A stretch of 64,000 nucleotides of DNA. It comes from Patellaria atrata CBS 101060 (Eukaryota; Ascomycota; Dothideomycetes; Patellariales; Patellariaceae). Of this stretch, positions 1-11,940 are shown in pieces. Each line of letters begins with the position of its first letter. Position 1 is the first letter of the stretch. Position numbers and translations under genes: made by a program. The stretch lies in assembly GCA_010093705.1 (NCBI GenBank), contig MU006104.1:415211-479210 (forward strand), in the 5' to 3' direction. The notes beneath the pieces were generated by a model. It was not told the origin of the DNA. It ran no database searches and saw only the letters and a program-made list of their open reading frames with translations.

Positions 1-433
1 CATCCCCCGCCGCGGTCCATACGATAGAGCCATGCTCTCGTGCCTCAACACAAAGAATACCGGCATGTGGTATCTGTCTATGTAAATCCTGAGCGAATAG
101 TGCAAATGATAAGCCGGAAGAGCCAGCGCCATGATGAAGGACGAAGAAGGGTGACTTTGGTGTCTCTGGAGGGGTTAAATATACGTGATATTTAGCTTTC
201 TGCCCATCCGGGAAATCTTTCTCGAGATACAGCTCTTGTTGGAAGAAATCCGTCCAAGCTACGGGTTGTACTGACGGATGGCTGGACGTAGGCCGAACAG
301 TTCCGGTAGAGGATACTGAAGATGCGGATGAGGCATCGTCTTCAATAATTTCTCCTCCTTCTTCAGTAAGAGGAGACTCTGGTGGTAAAGCACTGAGCTT
401 TGCTTTAGCAAACGACTTTGCAAGATCACTCAT
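1..433 (-). CDS. PPE1: Protein phosphatase methylesterase 1 (5' part; gene runs off the window)
   Basis: Partial gene: 144 codons read from the ATG at 433-431 without a stop to the window edge. The family removes the methyl ester from the C-terminal leucine of the PP2A catalytic subunit and is an alpha/beta hydrolase. Seen: N-terminus MSDLAKSFAKAKLSALPPES, a Ser/Glu-rich linker, then a hydrolase core starting near the segment WTDFFQQELYLEKDF, with the oxyanion-hole strand FFVLHHGAGSSGLSF at about residues 98-112. This order is typical of fungal Ppe1. The nucleophile serine would lie beyond the edge. It is divergent from the membrane-protein gene at 898, sharing a promoter of about 460 bp. The product assignment is by family resemblance and fairly secure; the symbol is the yeast name. 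Confidence 0.82.
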   Translation of the reverse strand, partial: MSDLAKSFAKAKLSALPPESPLTEEGGEIIEDDASSASSVSSTGTVRPTSSHPSVQPVAWTDFFQQELYLEKDFPDGQKAKYHVYLTPPETPKSPFFVLHHGAGSSGLSFALFAQDLHRQIPHAGILCVEAREHGSIVWTAAGD

Positions 434-897
434 AACGATTATATGTGCACTGTACGATTTCTTGGTCGACAGATCCAGTACCTTATAGATCTGACAGGAT
501 TCTGTTATACCTGTAAGGGTCCGTGCTGGTTCTCACGTGTCGACACGTGCAGCGTGTGTGTTTGGTGTAAGGTAACGACGTAAGGAGCAACCAAAGGGAG
601 ATTCCTGTGATGCGGTCCGTGCTCCAGCGCTAAATGTAGATCATGATGACATTTGAGGTGAGGTGCAGCTTCCATTTTGATATCCCGGATATCGACAATC
701 TAGATCAGCCATCGCGCTAATGGTAGACTTTTCTATCATCATACTCACCTTTCCATCCCCTCATTCTCAAAGTTGACCTTCGTACTTACGCAGTTTGCTA
801 TAAGCAACTTCCTTCGAGTGTCGAGCCTCTTGCTGTGGGCCATCCCTCCATCCTATTGACAGCTTCTTAAAGCTTTAGAGCTCTCTGAACTGTCACA
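434..897. promoter_or_regulatory. Divergent intergenic promoter with a double E-box palindrome
   Basis: This non-coding spacer lies between two genes transcribed away from each other. At 534-549 it holds a perfect 16-bp palindrome, CACGTGTCGACACGTG, made of two CACGTG E-boxes around a TCGA centre. CACGTG is the core site of fungal bHLH factors (Cbf1/Pho4/SREBP-type family knowledge). Pyrimidine-rich tracts precede the ATG at 898. Nothing else is recognisable. Confidence 0.5.
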
Positions 898-2568
898 ATG
901 GTATCCTTGTGGGGAACCAACAAGGATGACGACCATAACGCACAAGGGTCAAACTCTTCGCGAGATGCTGGGAATGATGCTCAACCCCAATCACGTCGGA
1001 GCCACGATGAACCAAATGAGCGGACCAGATTGATTCAACAGAGGCATCCTCCGCCGAATTCAGATGGCTATCTTGATCCAGATGACCCAGCCGTAAGCTA
1101 CAATGAGAATCTCCAGGCGCTACAGTAAGGCTAATTAGTGCTTTAGGTCTCACCATACAATCTTTGGACTGTGAGATTCCTCCGCTATCTGACTGTCCTG
1201 TTCCTCGTCGTCTCTTTCTTGTGGTGGGTACTATTGCTCGTATCCATTTTCGTCTCACCCCCCGGTCTCCATTCGCGTGGATCTGGATTCTTCGACTTCT
1301 CTTACACAACCTTGACCGTCGGGAACCTACTCGTCGCTTTGATCTTCTTTGCCGCTCCATCAAAAGCGATGCGGATCTCTTTAGCGATAATCTCTGCATT
1401 CTTGCTTATCGACATGATCATTATTTTGACCGTAGGACGAATTCGTATAGAAGAAGGCTGGGTGGGCATTGCGTCTGTCATCTGGGCTTCCGTAATGGCA
1501 ATCTGGTGTACACTCGTCGACCGAGTTGTGGCATGGGGAAAGAGGGAAGAAGAAGAGCGTTTGACTGGTCGTCCTGAGACCCGAAGGACCCTCAAAGAAT
1601 GGTCAGCTGTACTGATTGCCACGATCATTCTGATTATCTATATTATTATCACGATCCTGATGACCTCGACCCTCATCATCCGTGCCCGTGATGCATCACT
1701 TAAAGCACCAGGAGAGCGCTACTACGTTGATGGCGAGAAATATCAGGTCCACCTCAACTGCCTTGGAAATGTTACCTACACCGGCAAGAAGAGAGATCCA
1801 ACTGTCATTCTAGAAGCGGGAGAAGAGCCTTCTGAGTTCGATTTTGAGCATTGGGCCTACTCTGCGTACCAGAATGGTACCATCTCCCGTTACTGCTACT
1901 GGGACCGCCCTGGGTATGCTTGGTCGGACAACGCACCCTCCCCTCACTCCGCTGGTATGTCTGCCGACGCCCTCTCAGAAGCGCTAGCACAAGCTGGTGA
2001 GGAAGGTCCCTGGATTCTTGTCTCTGCAGGTACCGGCAGCCTAGTGTCTCGTATCTTCTCTGTCCGACACGGCGCTGATATTGAGGGCATTCTGATGATT
2101 GATCCTTTCCATGAGGATTTGCTTCACCGAATCGGCTCACCTGGTCGTGGTTTCGTGCTCTGGGGCTGGGGCGTACTGTCTCCGCTCGGGATTGAACGTC
2201 TCGGTGGTGCACTGTTCAAAGGCCGCACACGAGAGGACCGTGTATATGGCAGAAATGCATATCAAAGCGGCAAGTTCATCAAAGCGCAATTGCAGGAAAA
2301 CCTGATTGCGGATTCTCTCACTAAGAACGAGGTAGTGAGCTCGAACACAATTCAAGATAAGAAGGTCCCATTGGCAATCGTCAGCAGTGGCGTTAAGTGT
2401 CGTACGGATAGAGAGTGGGAGAGGAAGCAGAGGGATCTCACTCACTTGACGAATGAGCTTGTGGGATGGGATGTGGTGCAGAAGGCTCCCCATCAGGTCT
2501 GGAAGACATATGAGGGAAGAAAGACCATGGAGAGGAGACTGGACGATTTGGTGAAATTCAATCAGTAA
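898..2568 (+). CDS. Polytopic membrane protein with a degenerate alpha/beta-hydrolase-like C-terminal half (fungal 'mitochondrial integral membrane protein' family)
   Basis: Exons 898..1092 and 1147..2568 (538 aa). The 54-nt intron starts GTAAGC and ends TTTAG with a CTAAT branch-like site; it joins DPA to VSPYNLWTVRFLRYL. The N-terminus is charged and disordered (about 1-60). Several hydrophobic segments follow: FLVVSFLWWVLLLVSIFV, LLVALIFFAA, ISLAIISAFLLIDMIIILTV, a tryptophan-rich segment, and IATIILIIYIIITILM. The luminal or soluble half carries a hydrolase-like ILVSAGTGSLVSRIF strand-turn and ILMIDPF, but no classical GxSxG nucleophile, so catalytic activity is doubtful. Fungal homologues are usually annotated as mitochondrial integral membrane proteins without a known function. 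The splice choice is confident because frame and the expected DPAVSPYNLW junction agree. Confidence 0.78.
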
Positions 2569-3611
2569 TTTATGTGCAGTTTTCTATTTCCAGGATTGAT
2601 GACACTTATCGGTAGTAGTACGCTTTCTATTTTCTGTTCGGTGGACACTCAAATCAAAGTTGCGATAACTGTTTTCGGATATGTCCAGTCCAAGCGTTAT
2701 ACAACTTAATATTCCCTTATAGCGGAGTTGGAGGCCATCTTGAGCAAGCAAACAACACCTAGGAGTACCACCACAAAGGAAGGGATACCTATTTCGTGCT
2801 GTGCTGGGAAGAAACTCTATTTCCAGTAGTCTTTGAGCGCTTGAAGAGTTCTTATGGTATGATTACGGACTATTTTGTGAGGTTGTTAGCAGCTTCGATT
2901 CTTCAATACATAGGTTTCAAGTATCTCCTTTCTCCTTTTCTTGTCAGTATGTTGAGCGTTCTATGTTTGTCACGTAGGAGAATGATATAACTTTTGGAAA
3001 CCATACCATTCCCCATGTGACGAGAACTTGATTGGGAAGGGTTAACCATTAATCCCATCGACCCCTAGCACCACATATTTTCGCTCTTAATATTTAAATA
3101 ACTGTCTAAGCCCTAGCATAGGATACTAAGATATCTTCGAATAGTATGTCCTATACTCACACTATCTCAAGAACTTGGAACATACTGGCGCTGGATATCC
3201 CCTACAGTCATTCGGCACGGAAGAACAGAAGGTAGTGCAACAGCGCACATGACAGGAGGAGGGAGTTGAGAGCCAGCCAGATCATGGTATATACACAACC
3301 AATTACTCAGCAAAGAAGCGTTGTAGACTGCCCTTCACAGGTAAACAACTAAGCATAGATATATTGCCAGAGAGCAGTAGCCGTAGCATGCTACCCGCAG
3401 GCACCCCGCCTGCGACTTTCAACTAGCCGTATTGCTATCAAAAAAAGGGGTTCAGCATAATCTTTTCTGCATGGACCCTTATAGTGATGGCATCAGAGGC
3501 TAAACAAGAATCAATATATGATGTTTGGATAGAGTGTCCTTCATTGAATTGTTCACCTAATTCTCATAGACTACCACTCCAACCTAGCTTGATCGTATGT
3601 AGAGACAAATG
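2569..3611. other. Intergenic, no gene seen
   Basis: This 1-kb spacer separates the membrane-protein gene from the 3' end of UTP23. It has scattered short open frames without family resemblance, AT-rich stretches around 3080-3130, and no repeat or RNA gene that I can support. Confidence 0.5.
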
Positions 3612-3614
3612 TGG

Positions 3615-4585
3615 TCACATCTCAATGGCAACTTCCGAACCTCGAGCCGTTTCTTCTCCTTTACGTTTATGCCTCCGTTTTCTCTTTGTCTTAGCGACTG
3701 ATTCCTCCTCACCCTCATTCTGCAACGCAGCTGCTGGTTTAGCAAGCTCTAGCTCGCCCGTTGGCCTCTTCGCCGGTTTGACTCCTGTCTCAGGCGGTGG
3801 TTTTTTCGACTTCTTAATACTGAGCGGATTCGGTCCTTTCGGGCCCTTCTTCGTTTTCTTCTTTACGAGTGTCTCTTCCCCGTCCTGCTTCTGCTCTCCG
3901 TCGTCCTCCATATTCTTCTCGTCTCTATCCTTCCCATTATCCTCGCCATCCTCTCTCTTCCGTTTCAATGTACCTTCACTAAAACCCCTAACTTTTCCCC
4001 TTAACCCTATCCTAAACTTGCCCTTCTCTTCCCTTTCCCTCACCTCCTCCGTTGCCCCAGCCATTGGCTCCAGAATCATAACACTGCGGTTGATATACAC
4101 AAGTGGAACCCCTGGAATCTCTCTCAGCCGCTTCCGCACCTCGGGATCTTGAGTCGCGACAGCATATCGGTGCTTATTGGTATTCGAGTTTTTGGGATCA
4201 ACGACAGAGAGCAGACATTCTAGGGCAGTGAGAGGTTGTTCAAGCGTGTGGTGGTTGCAGCGCCGTCTTTCACAAGTCCGCGCTTGGTCTATTAAGGCGG
4301 GATTGGAGGGTTTGGAGGTGTAGAGATGGCGCATGCTGCATTGGGTTATCATGGGCTTGATTTTTCCTTGGAGGGTACGCTCGAGGCCCGCGACGACGTC
4401 ATATTTCATGCGGAATGCGTCTTGGAGAATTGCTGCGTCGACTGGGGGGGTGTTAGCTTGGAAGTACAGCTTTGGGCGAGTAGGTATGATATGTTACCTA
4501 GGACTTGGTATGGTTCGCGGAAGTTGAAGGTGAGTTCGTACTGATGCATGAGCTTTCGATACTGTTTTGCGCGTTTCCCTTTCAT
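3615..4585 (-). CDS. UTP23: rRNA-processing protein UTP23 (PIN-domain, SSU processome)
   Basis: Exons complement(3615..4441, 4498..4585), 304 aa. The 56-nt intron (GTAACA...CCCCCAG) joins REPYQVL to VDAAILQDAF; the first exon begins MKGKRAKQYRKLMHQYELTF, the characteristic Utp23/Fcf1-type start. Family knowledge: a PIN-fold protein of the small-subunit processome needed for early pre-rRNA cleavages and snR30 release, in the nucleolus. Seen: a zinc-knuckle-like C86...C91-x-H/H...C105 cluster (CERRRCNHH, then LEC), the strand VPLVYINRSVMILEPM, and a very basic Lys/Glu-rich tail ending KTKRKRRHKRKG, suited to nucleolar retention. Length is typical. It is divergent from the DUF726 gene at 4969. 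Confidence 0.88.
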
Positions 4586-4968
4586 TTTTGCGAAATGGGA
4601 GGGAGGAGGTAAGAGAAGAGTATGGTGTGGGCTTGAATCAGGGAATCAACATTGAAGTGTGAAAAATATTAAATATCAAGCATTTGGCACATGTCGAAGC
4701 TCAACAATATGGTCTGAGCTTCTAGACTAGCATTAGATAGTTTCCACTAGCGAGGAAGTCGCGTTCAGTGAATCAGGGCGATCATTCGGGGGTAAGAATT
4801 GAATTTGGAGCACCTCACTCTCACGAGAATGAAACAGGTACTCCCGTGGATGAACCTGTGTACATAGTCTGGGTAAACTCTCCGGTCAACCCTGGAGCTA
4901 TTAATTTGATTATTTTCCTCTGTATCGCTCCTAACCTCCTCTATGTGAACTCGAAACTCATCATCACA
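4586..4968. promoter_or_regulatory. Divergent spacer between UTP23 and the DUF726 gene
   Basis: About 380 bp between two start codons facing away from each other, so presumably a bidirectional promoter. The reading frame of the downstream gene stays open upstream to 4768 but contains no ATG there, so the ATG at 4969 is preferred. No specific operator was recognised. Confidence 0.4.
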
Positions 4969-7900
4969 ATGCCCGCGGACGATGCCCCTAAATCTTCCGC
5001 ATCGCCTCGCCCCAAGAATGAGAAGAATGAACCCAGTGCAGAGGGTTATGAAAAGCCCAAGATTGATGATGCTGTCTCCTCAAAGGTCGAGATCGACGAG
5101 TTCGGTCTGCCCATAAGAAAAACGAGGAAACCTATATACTTAGATTCGGAAAGCGAAGATGAGAAGGAAGAGAAGTTTCAAGATCCAGAAGAGAAGCAAA
5201 AGCCACCGCTTACCGAAAACAACGTGTATTGTAAAACAAAACTGGTCATAGCACATAATGAGGATAAAGCAAGGGATGAGCAACCGAAGGTCAAGGACGA
5301 CAAAGCAGCCGTTGACACCAAATCCCCACCTTGGGATATCCACACCTCCGCCGTTGAGGGAACAGCTGTTGAGGCCGCCGAGCCTTCGAAAGACTATAAA
5401 GAAGAGCATCCCGATTCACGTATGCCAGTTGTAGCTGCGGATGGCACGGATGGGCGTAACGCTCCTGTCGTTTCCGAGTGGTCTCACCAGCAAGTCGCGC
5501 CGAGAACCAGCAAGGACAAGGGCAATGATGAAGACGACGATGATGGATGGCAGGAAATGCCGGCCTATGCTCCTTTCGACATCTACAATGACGATAATAA
5601 GCTCATCGCTCGGGAAGTGGTTGAGTCGGATGAGGAGGAGGCGACATATGGAGGCCTCGGAGGTGCGGGGAAGGGCTACACAAGAGTTCAGGTTGACGAA
5701 GATGCACAGTCGGCTACAAGTATGGATGATAATACGGCATATCTGTTTAAAGGTGCAGGTAAATCTACAGACATCGGACTGGACGACGATGAGGCTGCCA
5801 GGGATCCGCTATCGCAGATGCAGGCGACTAAAGACCTTCTTACCGAAGGACAGCGTATAGCATACGTGGGCATTGCAAGACTAGCCATGGTTCAAATGCT
5901 TAAGGATCAGGAGAGCATAGAGAGGACAAGGGGCGCAAAGAAGCCTTTGGATCTTTCGATCGAAGCGATGAAGATGTGGAGTCAAAAGATGATGATTCGA
6001 CTATATGGCCATATGGACATCAGTTCAGCAGAGCAAATTATGATCGAGCAATTGGCGGAGCACGGTGTCATTCCTGCAGATCTGACACCGACGCTGATGC
6101 AAAATGCCAGAGTCGAGAATCCCGTTGCAGATACAAAAGCGTCTAACCGAAATTCGATATCATCAAAATTAGAAACATCGACTGAAAGGTCTCGAAGTAG
6201 GTCAGGAACACCTGCCCAGGACGAAAGGAGTGCTAGTCCACCGCCGGCTTATGTAGAGCATGAAGGGGAGGATATGCCCGAAGTTAGGACTTTCGAACAA
6301 CTTCCTGACACGAAGAAAATCGATATCGACCTAAGGTGGACTGTGCTATGTGATCTTTTCCTCGTGTTGATTGCAGATTCGGTCTATGATTCTAGATCAA
6401 GACAGTTATTAGAAAGAGTCGGCAAATCATTAGGGGTAGAGTGGGTTGAGATATGCAGATTTGAGAAGCGAGTTACCGATGCACTGGAAATGCAAGAGGC
6501 CTCCAGCCAGGAGAACTGGAATGAGGAAGACCACATGGAGAGCAGAAAGAAAGCAGCGCGCAACCGACGACTGATGATGATGGGGTTGGCTACTGTGGGT
6601 GGAAGTCTCGTCATCGGATTATCTGCCGGCCTTCTAGCACCAGTTATTGGAGCAGGGCTCGCAGCGGGCTTTACGACCATTGGTGTTACCGGAACTGCTG
6701 GTTTCCTTGCCGGAGCGGGAGGCACAGCGATGATTGCTACTACAGGTGTCTTGACTGGCGGGACAGTTGCCGTACGAGCTACGAGTAGGAGAATGGGTGC
6801 AGTTAAAACGTTTGAGTACCGACCGCTTCATAACAACAAAAGGGTGAACCTCATTGTAACGATATCTGGGTGGATGAATGGTAAAATCGACGACGTTCGA
6901 TTACCATTTAGCACTGTGGATCCTTTGATGGGTGATATCTACTCAGTCTTGTGGGAGCCGGAGATGTTGCAGAGTATGGGTGACACTATGAATATTCTAG
7001 CTACCGAGGTATGCATACTATCTAACAGCTAGGATTTACGCCACTAACTGCTCCAAGGCGTTAACACAGGGATTACAACAAATTCTCGGGAGTACCTTTC
7101 TCACTGTCTTGATGGCAGGGCTACAGCTCCCCCTCATCCTTACCAAGCTTTCATATCTTATTGATAACCCATGGGCCGTATCTCAGGCTAGAGCGGACGC
7201 GGCAGGTTTGATTCTCGCTGACTCCCTCGTGGCTCGGAATCTTGGTGTGCGGCCTGTGACTCTCGTAGGCTTCTCACTTGGCGCGCGTGTCATCTATTCC
7301 TGTTTGATCGAGCTCGCAAAAAAAGGTGCATTTGGTCTTATACAGAATGTTTACCTCTTCGGTTCACCAGTCGTGGCGAAGAAAGATGAGTATCTCAAGG
7401 CGAAGTCGGTTGTTCCAGGGCGGTTCGTGAACGGTTATGCAACGAATGACTGGATTTTGGGTAGGTTGAACTATAGTGGCCCGATAAACATTACTGATAT
7501 TTTACCAGGTTACCTATTCCGTGCAACAAGCGGCGGCATAATGCGCGTCGCTGGCCTCGCCCCCGTCGAAGTACCCGGCATCGAGAACTACAATGTCACC
7601 GACTTCGTGCCTGGCCACATGGCGTACCGCCCCTCAATGCCACGCCTCCTCCGTGAAGTCGGCTGGCTCGTCGAGTCGGACGAGTTTACCGAGATCGAAG
7701 ACCCCGACCCAGAGAACCACCAGAAGCGCCAGCGCGAGCTGATTAATGAGATCGAAGAAGCGCGCAAGAAGCTCGAGGAGAAGCCCGAGAAGAAGCGCTT
7801 TGGCGGCCTCTTTAAGAGCAAAAAACAGCGCGCCGAGAAGAAAGATTGGGAGATGTATGATGAGAGTTTCAAAGCCGGGCCGGACGAGAATAACCCTCAA

Positions 7901-8464
7901 AAGAATGGGACTGGAGGTGATGCGGTACTGTTCGACGTCGACGCTATCAGAGCCGAGGCTGCGGCGCTTGCGGTCGAGGGGATTGAGATTAAGCAGTTGG
8001 AGTCAACGTTGCCACCCATGAAGCTGGATTTGAGCAGGCATGCAACTACGGATAGTAGTGGGAACGGGGTTAGTCTTCATGGCACGCTTCGCGCCTCAAA
8101 AAGCTTCAATGACAGACTTGACTCCATTCCTTCCAACAGCAACACCAACAGAAGCACAAGCTCTTCTGTTCTTGCGCCCGCGCCAAATGGCCACCACAAG
8201 TCTCCGGCTACCGCTAAACCTGTTTATGATTATAACGAGTACGACGAGTTCGCGCCGAAAGATGATGGTGAGATTGCTATGACTTTTGAGACGGGCCCAA
8301 AGTCTATAGCAGCACCGGTGGAAAACCAGTACCAAGCATGGGATGCGAGACCGCCGTTGAAATCAAGTAATACGACACCGGCGAATCTGGATCCAGGGCA
8401 TAATGCATGGGCGGATGAAGAAGATGATTGGACGAGGGAAAGGGAGGTGAAGATGTCATTTTGA
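4969..8464 (+). CDS. DUF726 / TMCO4-like membrane protein with alpha/beta-hydrolase fold (yeast Mil1 relative)
   Basis: Exons 4969..7008 and 7058..8464 (1148 aa); the 49-nt intron is phase 0 (GAG|GTATGC...CCAAG|GCG). Residues 1-480 are acidic, low-complexity and probably disordered. A Gly/Ala-rich hydrophobic stretch around residues 525-590 (repeated small residues, several predicted membrane-buried helices) precedes the domain YRPLHNNKRVNLIVTISGWM. After the intron, VTLVGFSLGARVIYSCL places the nucleophile elbow G-F-S-L-G at about 751-755; YLFGSPVV and FVNGYATNDWIL follow, with NDW likely near the acid position. The C-terminus is charged, including a KKLEEKPEKKRFGGLFKSKK basic patch. This order matches the DUF726/TMCO4 family; yeast Mil1/YFL034W is its membrane-bound lipase relative. 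The substrate is unknown. Start choice: first in-frame ATG. Confidence 0.82.
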
Positions 8465-9252
8465 GGGAATGAGAACCTGCCGAGAGGCATGAAGGAGTGA
8501 CGAGTGGGTGTAGATATTGAGTCCTGTCAAGAGTGGATACGAAACTTTTGATTTTAGGGACTAGAGGTATTCTGTTCATTGTTCTGAGAGCGTTGTGCAT
8601 AGCGTGGCGTGGCGCTTCTGCGTTTGGGCTTATACATATCATTCTTTTATATTCTTGAAGGGGTTATTGATTCTATGAATTGTGGAGAAGCGACACCGGT
8701 TACTCTCTGGTACGTTCCTGAACGAATCGATAATCTAATTATATGCCCAAGTCTCGAGGAGTATTTATATACCTTGGTGAATTTGTACAAGATCCCTTCC
8801 CTTGCCAGACACTCCTAAGTTACTATGCCATACGCTTACTCTAAAAATGTTTCCCAACTCTGCTGCACAGGCTGGATCAGACTGTATGTACTGTACAGTA
8901 CGATAGACTGCTAACTATACAATGCCAATACCGTACACAATACCTAGTAGCTTTCGAGATATCAGCATGAGTGTGGACCGAGCAGGGTATAGCAGGTGTA
9001 CAGCAATAGAGGAAATAGGGGTATCGAATGCGGAGCACAGGACGGAGTCAAAGCTACGTACGTATGTGGCCTGCTTACAGTAGCTGAGTGCTTAGCTGAC
9101 GCTTGTCCCGATGCGTTTCCGCAAAGCTGCGAGTGAAAGAAGAAGCTCCATACTGAAACTACAAACGACCTTATTTCGACGCCTCCTACCTCACCTATTC
9201 TTTGAATTCACAAGATGATTGCGCAGCTACATCTCCCGTATCGCCCTCTACG
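8465..9252. other. Intergenic; contains one copy of a dispersed repeat
   Basis: This spacer is 3' of the DUF726 gene and 5' of the metallophosphoesterase gene. Its central part (about 8795-9005) resembles a segment at 34366-34570. The remainder has TACAGTAC-type short palindromes near 8890 and nothing coding. Confidence 0.5.
8795..9005. repeat. Dispersed repeat, copy A (partner at about 34366-34570)
   Basis: Reading the two segments side by side gives ordered shared blocks: CCCTTGC(C/T)AG, GTTACT, GCTGGATCAGACTGTA, ACTGC..., TAGCTTT(C/T)GAGAT, (A/G)TGAGTGT..ACCGAGCAGG and GGTATAGCA. Substitutions and small indels lie between them. No clear inverted ends or target duplication were found, and no coding frame crosses it. 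Likely an old mobile-element fragment; boundaries are approximate. Confidence 0.6.
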
Positions 9253-11307
9253 ATGAATGTTTACCATGGGCCGCCCCGGTCTTCGCGGAATCACTACCGT
9301 GACCCCCCCAATATAGTCGATCAGTTTTTGGAAAGTATTTCAGAAACCGCCGAGTCTGTACGCACCCAGGGAATATATTCACACTCACGCAATATTGTTA
9401 GGAAGACACTCAATAATTGGTCTTTCCGCAATTTCATCTCCTTACCCTTCTTTCTTATTCTGCTTTGGATATGGGCGTTACGCCGCGGCGAACGCTCCGT
9501 TTTCTGGAATAGCATATCAGAATGTGCGTGGGACACATGGGAGCAATGGGTGAGATTTTAACAGAACCGACACTATATGTGAAAGCGTTTTCTAAAGTTT
9601 TGTTAGCCTACGGATGCTCTCCCACACCATCTCGTTTTCGTCGCCGATCCCCAATTAGTAGACCCTCACACATATCCGGGCCGGCCATGGCCACTTTCTT
9701 TCCTTACCGTTTCCTACACTGATCAGTACATGCGCCGAGTATATTCACGTTTACAACAGGAACTTCGTCCGGACAGTACAGTCTTTCTAGGAGATCTTTT
9801 TGACGGCGGACGAGAATGGTCTACACCAACCAGTGAGTCTCCGGAGGCTCGTTATAAAAAGTACGGCGAAAAGCTATGGCATAAGGAGTATCAACGTTTT
9901 TCGGATATATTTTTCAAGCATTTCAACGATGGGGGTACAGCGCCAAATCCAGGCCAACCCGCTCGTAGACTTTTAGCTTCCATTCCCGGGAATCATGATT
10001 TGGGCTTTGCTGCTGGAGTACAAAAAGGCGTCAGGAATAGGTTCAACGCATATTTTGGCGAAGGGAATCGGGTGGATGTTATTGGGAATCACACTTTCGT
10101 CTCCTTAGATTCAGTATCTCTGAGCGCCTTGGCTGTCGATGAGAACGCGCTGCAAGATATATACCGACCAGCAGTTGACTATTTGGATAAAGTGAAGACA
10201 TTGAAGTCGCGGGCTGTTTCGAGGGAATTGCGAATGCAGAATGGCCATCAAACACATACACTATTTAAGCATGCGGTTATCGACACGCCAAAACTGGCGC
10301 AGGATAAGGTTTATGTTCTGAAGGACTTGGACGTAGAACTCCCAACTGTGCTACTAAGCCATGTACCGTTATACCGTCCCAAAGGGACTCCTTGTGGACC
10401 TTTGAGGGAGCGTTGGCCGCCTAGCCCGCTACCAAAAGGTCAGAGGGAACCACTTGCAGAAGATGAACGGAATGCCATTGCTATCGCGGCTGGTTACCAG
10501 TACCAAAATGTCTTGACCAGAGACATATCGAAGATGATTACAGAGAAAGTCGGGAATATCTACTACGCTTTCTCCGGAGACGATCACGACTACTGTGAGG
10601 TCGTACACAGAGGGTACCAATCCTCAGGCGGCGGGATTCGCGAAATTACCGTCAAGTCACTTTCATGGGCCATGGGCGTCCGCAAACCCGGCTTTCTGAT
10701 GGTCAGCCTCTGGAACCCGATCGACGGTCATGGCCGTCCCCTACAAAACGCCGATGGATCGAAAGATCCGACGCTACAAACCCACCTCTGCCTCCTGCCC
10801 GACCAACTCTCCACATTCATCCATTACGGTTTTATTCTGGGCATCACCCTTACTCTGCTTGTTCTACGTGCCGCTCTACTGACTCTACGTGGTCCCTCTC
10901 AAGGAGCCAATGACTACAACCCTCTACTTCCTCTTTCCTCTGCCGAGCATGAGAAAGCCAATGACTCTCATAAGATGAACTCCTACATGCCGTCAGAGGG
11001 GTCCTCCTCCAATTCTTCACCTTCGGACAACGGCAATCTCGCTGCGCGAATGTATCATGCTCGAATAAGGGAGGTGAGCCCCGGTGGCTATGGCTTACCA
11101 GGAGCGTCTCAGCAAAGTCTCCCGTTAATGGCGTATGCGAGGAGCGGAGAGTCGCATAATACAGAGTGGCAGGAGGAATTGGAGGTAAGAAAAAATCCTA
11201 GGACAGTCAAGGGTTCAAGGCTCTTCGTAGATGAAATGAAGAAGAGTGTTACACTCGTAGCTGGGGTGGTTTTGGTATACTACTTCTGGCTTATATGGAG
11301 GTGGTAG
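9253..11307 (+). CDS. CDC1/TED1-type ER metallophosphoesterase (GPI-anchor mannose-ethanolamine-phosphate remodelling family)
   Basis: Exons 9253..9549 and 9607..11307 (665 aa); the 57-nt intron joins AWDTWEQW to PTDALPHHLVFVADPQLV. Seen in order: an N-terminal membrane segment (FISLPFFLILLWIWALR, about 60-76); the metal-binding motifs ADPQ (about 112-115), GDLFDGG (about 161-167), GNHD (about 227-230) and GDDHDY near 423; then a membrane segment FILGITLTLLVLRAALL and a C-terminal one, VTLVAGVVLVYYFWLIW. Family knowledge: yeast Cdc1 and Ted1 act in the ER/Golgi on ethanolamine-phosphate side branches of GPI anchors, with Mn-dependent phosphodiesterase chemistry. I cannot decide which of the two is the orthologue. 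Start: the frame is open upstream to 9202, but the first ATG is at 9253. Confidence 0.85.
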
Positions 11308-11940
11308 GAGCGTTGGTTGGTAATAGATATCTGACCGCGTGAACTGGTAGATGAAGGAAGACTTGTAAATAAGGGATTATACCCTAGATGGCTTCAGGCC
11401 CAACTACTGAATGAGTATATTCTATAAAATTTACCAAGTCTGGTGAAAGGCTCTTCAATCTCTTCCCCTTTTCAAGGCATTCCTCACCTACTATACACTA
11501 CTTTATAAAGATGTATCTGTCTGTGCAGTACAGGAAAAATCAAATAAGCTGTGCATTCCCGGTTGTACAAACAACCTATCGATGCTGATGTAGGTGGTGA
11601 ACACCCACCTCTCAAGGGGCCGCTGGCCATGTTCTACAGGAGAGCCAAGGATGTGCGAAGGGTTTCTAACCATACATAGGCCCTAGCTATACCAATAAAA
11701 GAAATCTTCTGATACTGAACGCTGAACGCTCTCCAACAGTAGTTTCAGAAGCGTACAGAGACCGGGGAATGCCAATTTCACAAGGTAGAGGGTAATATCA
11801 TCTAAGTCGTCGATGTATCAAAGCTCGAATCTCGTGAAAACAAAAGGGTATCACCAGCTCGAGAATTCTTCTGTTCGACCATATACCCCAACCCCACTAT
11901 CCACCATCTTACCTGATCATCCTCCCATCACCTTGGCCAT
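11308..11940. other. Intergenic between converging genes, nothing seen
   Basis: 3' regions of the metallophosphoesterase gene (plus) and the isochorismatase-like gene (minus) meet here. AT-rich 3'-UTR-like sequence around 11390-11450; no repeat or RNA gene was recognised. Confidence 0.45.

Noticed and set aside
3484-4152. 222-codon plus-strand open frame
   Set aside because: It is antisense to UTP23 and composed of Ser/Phe/Pro runs mirroring the Lys/Glu codons of that gene.
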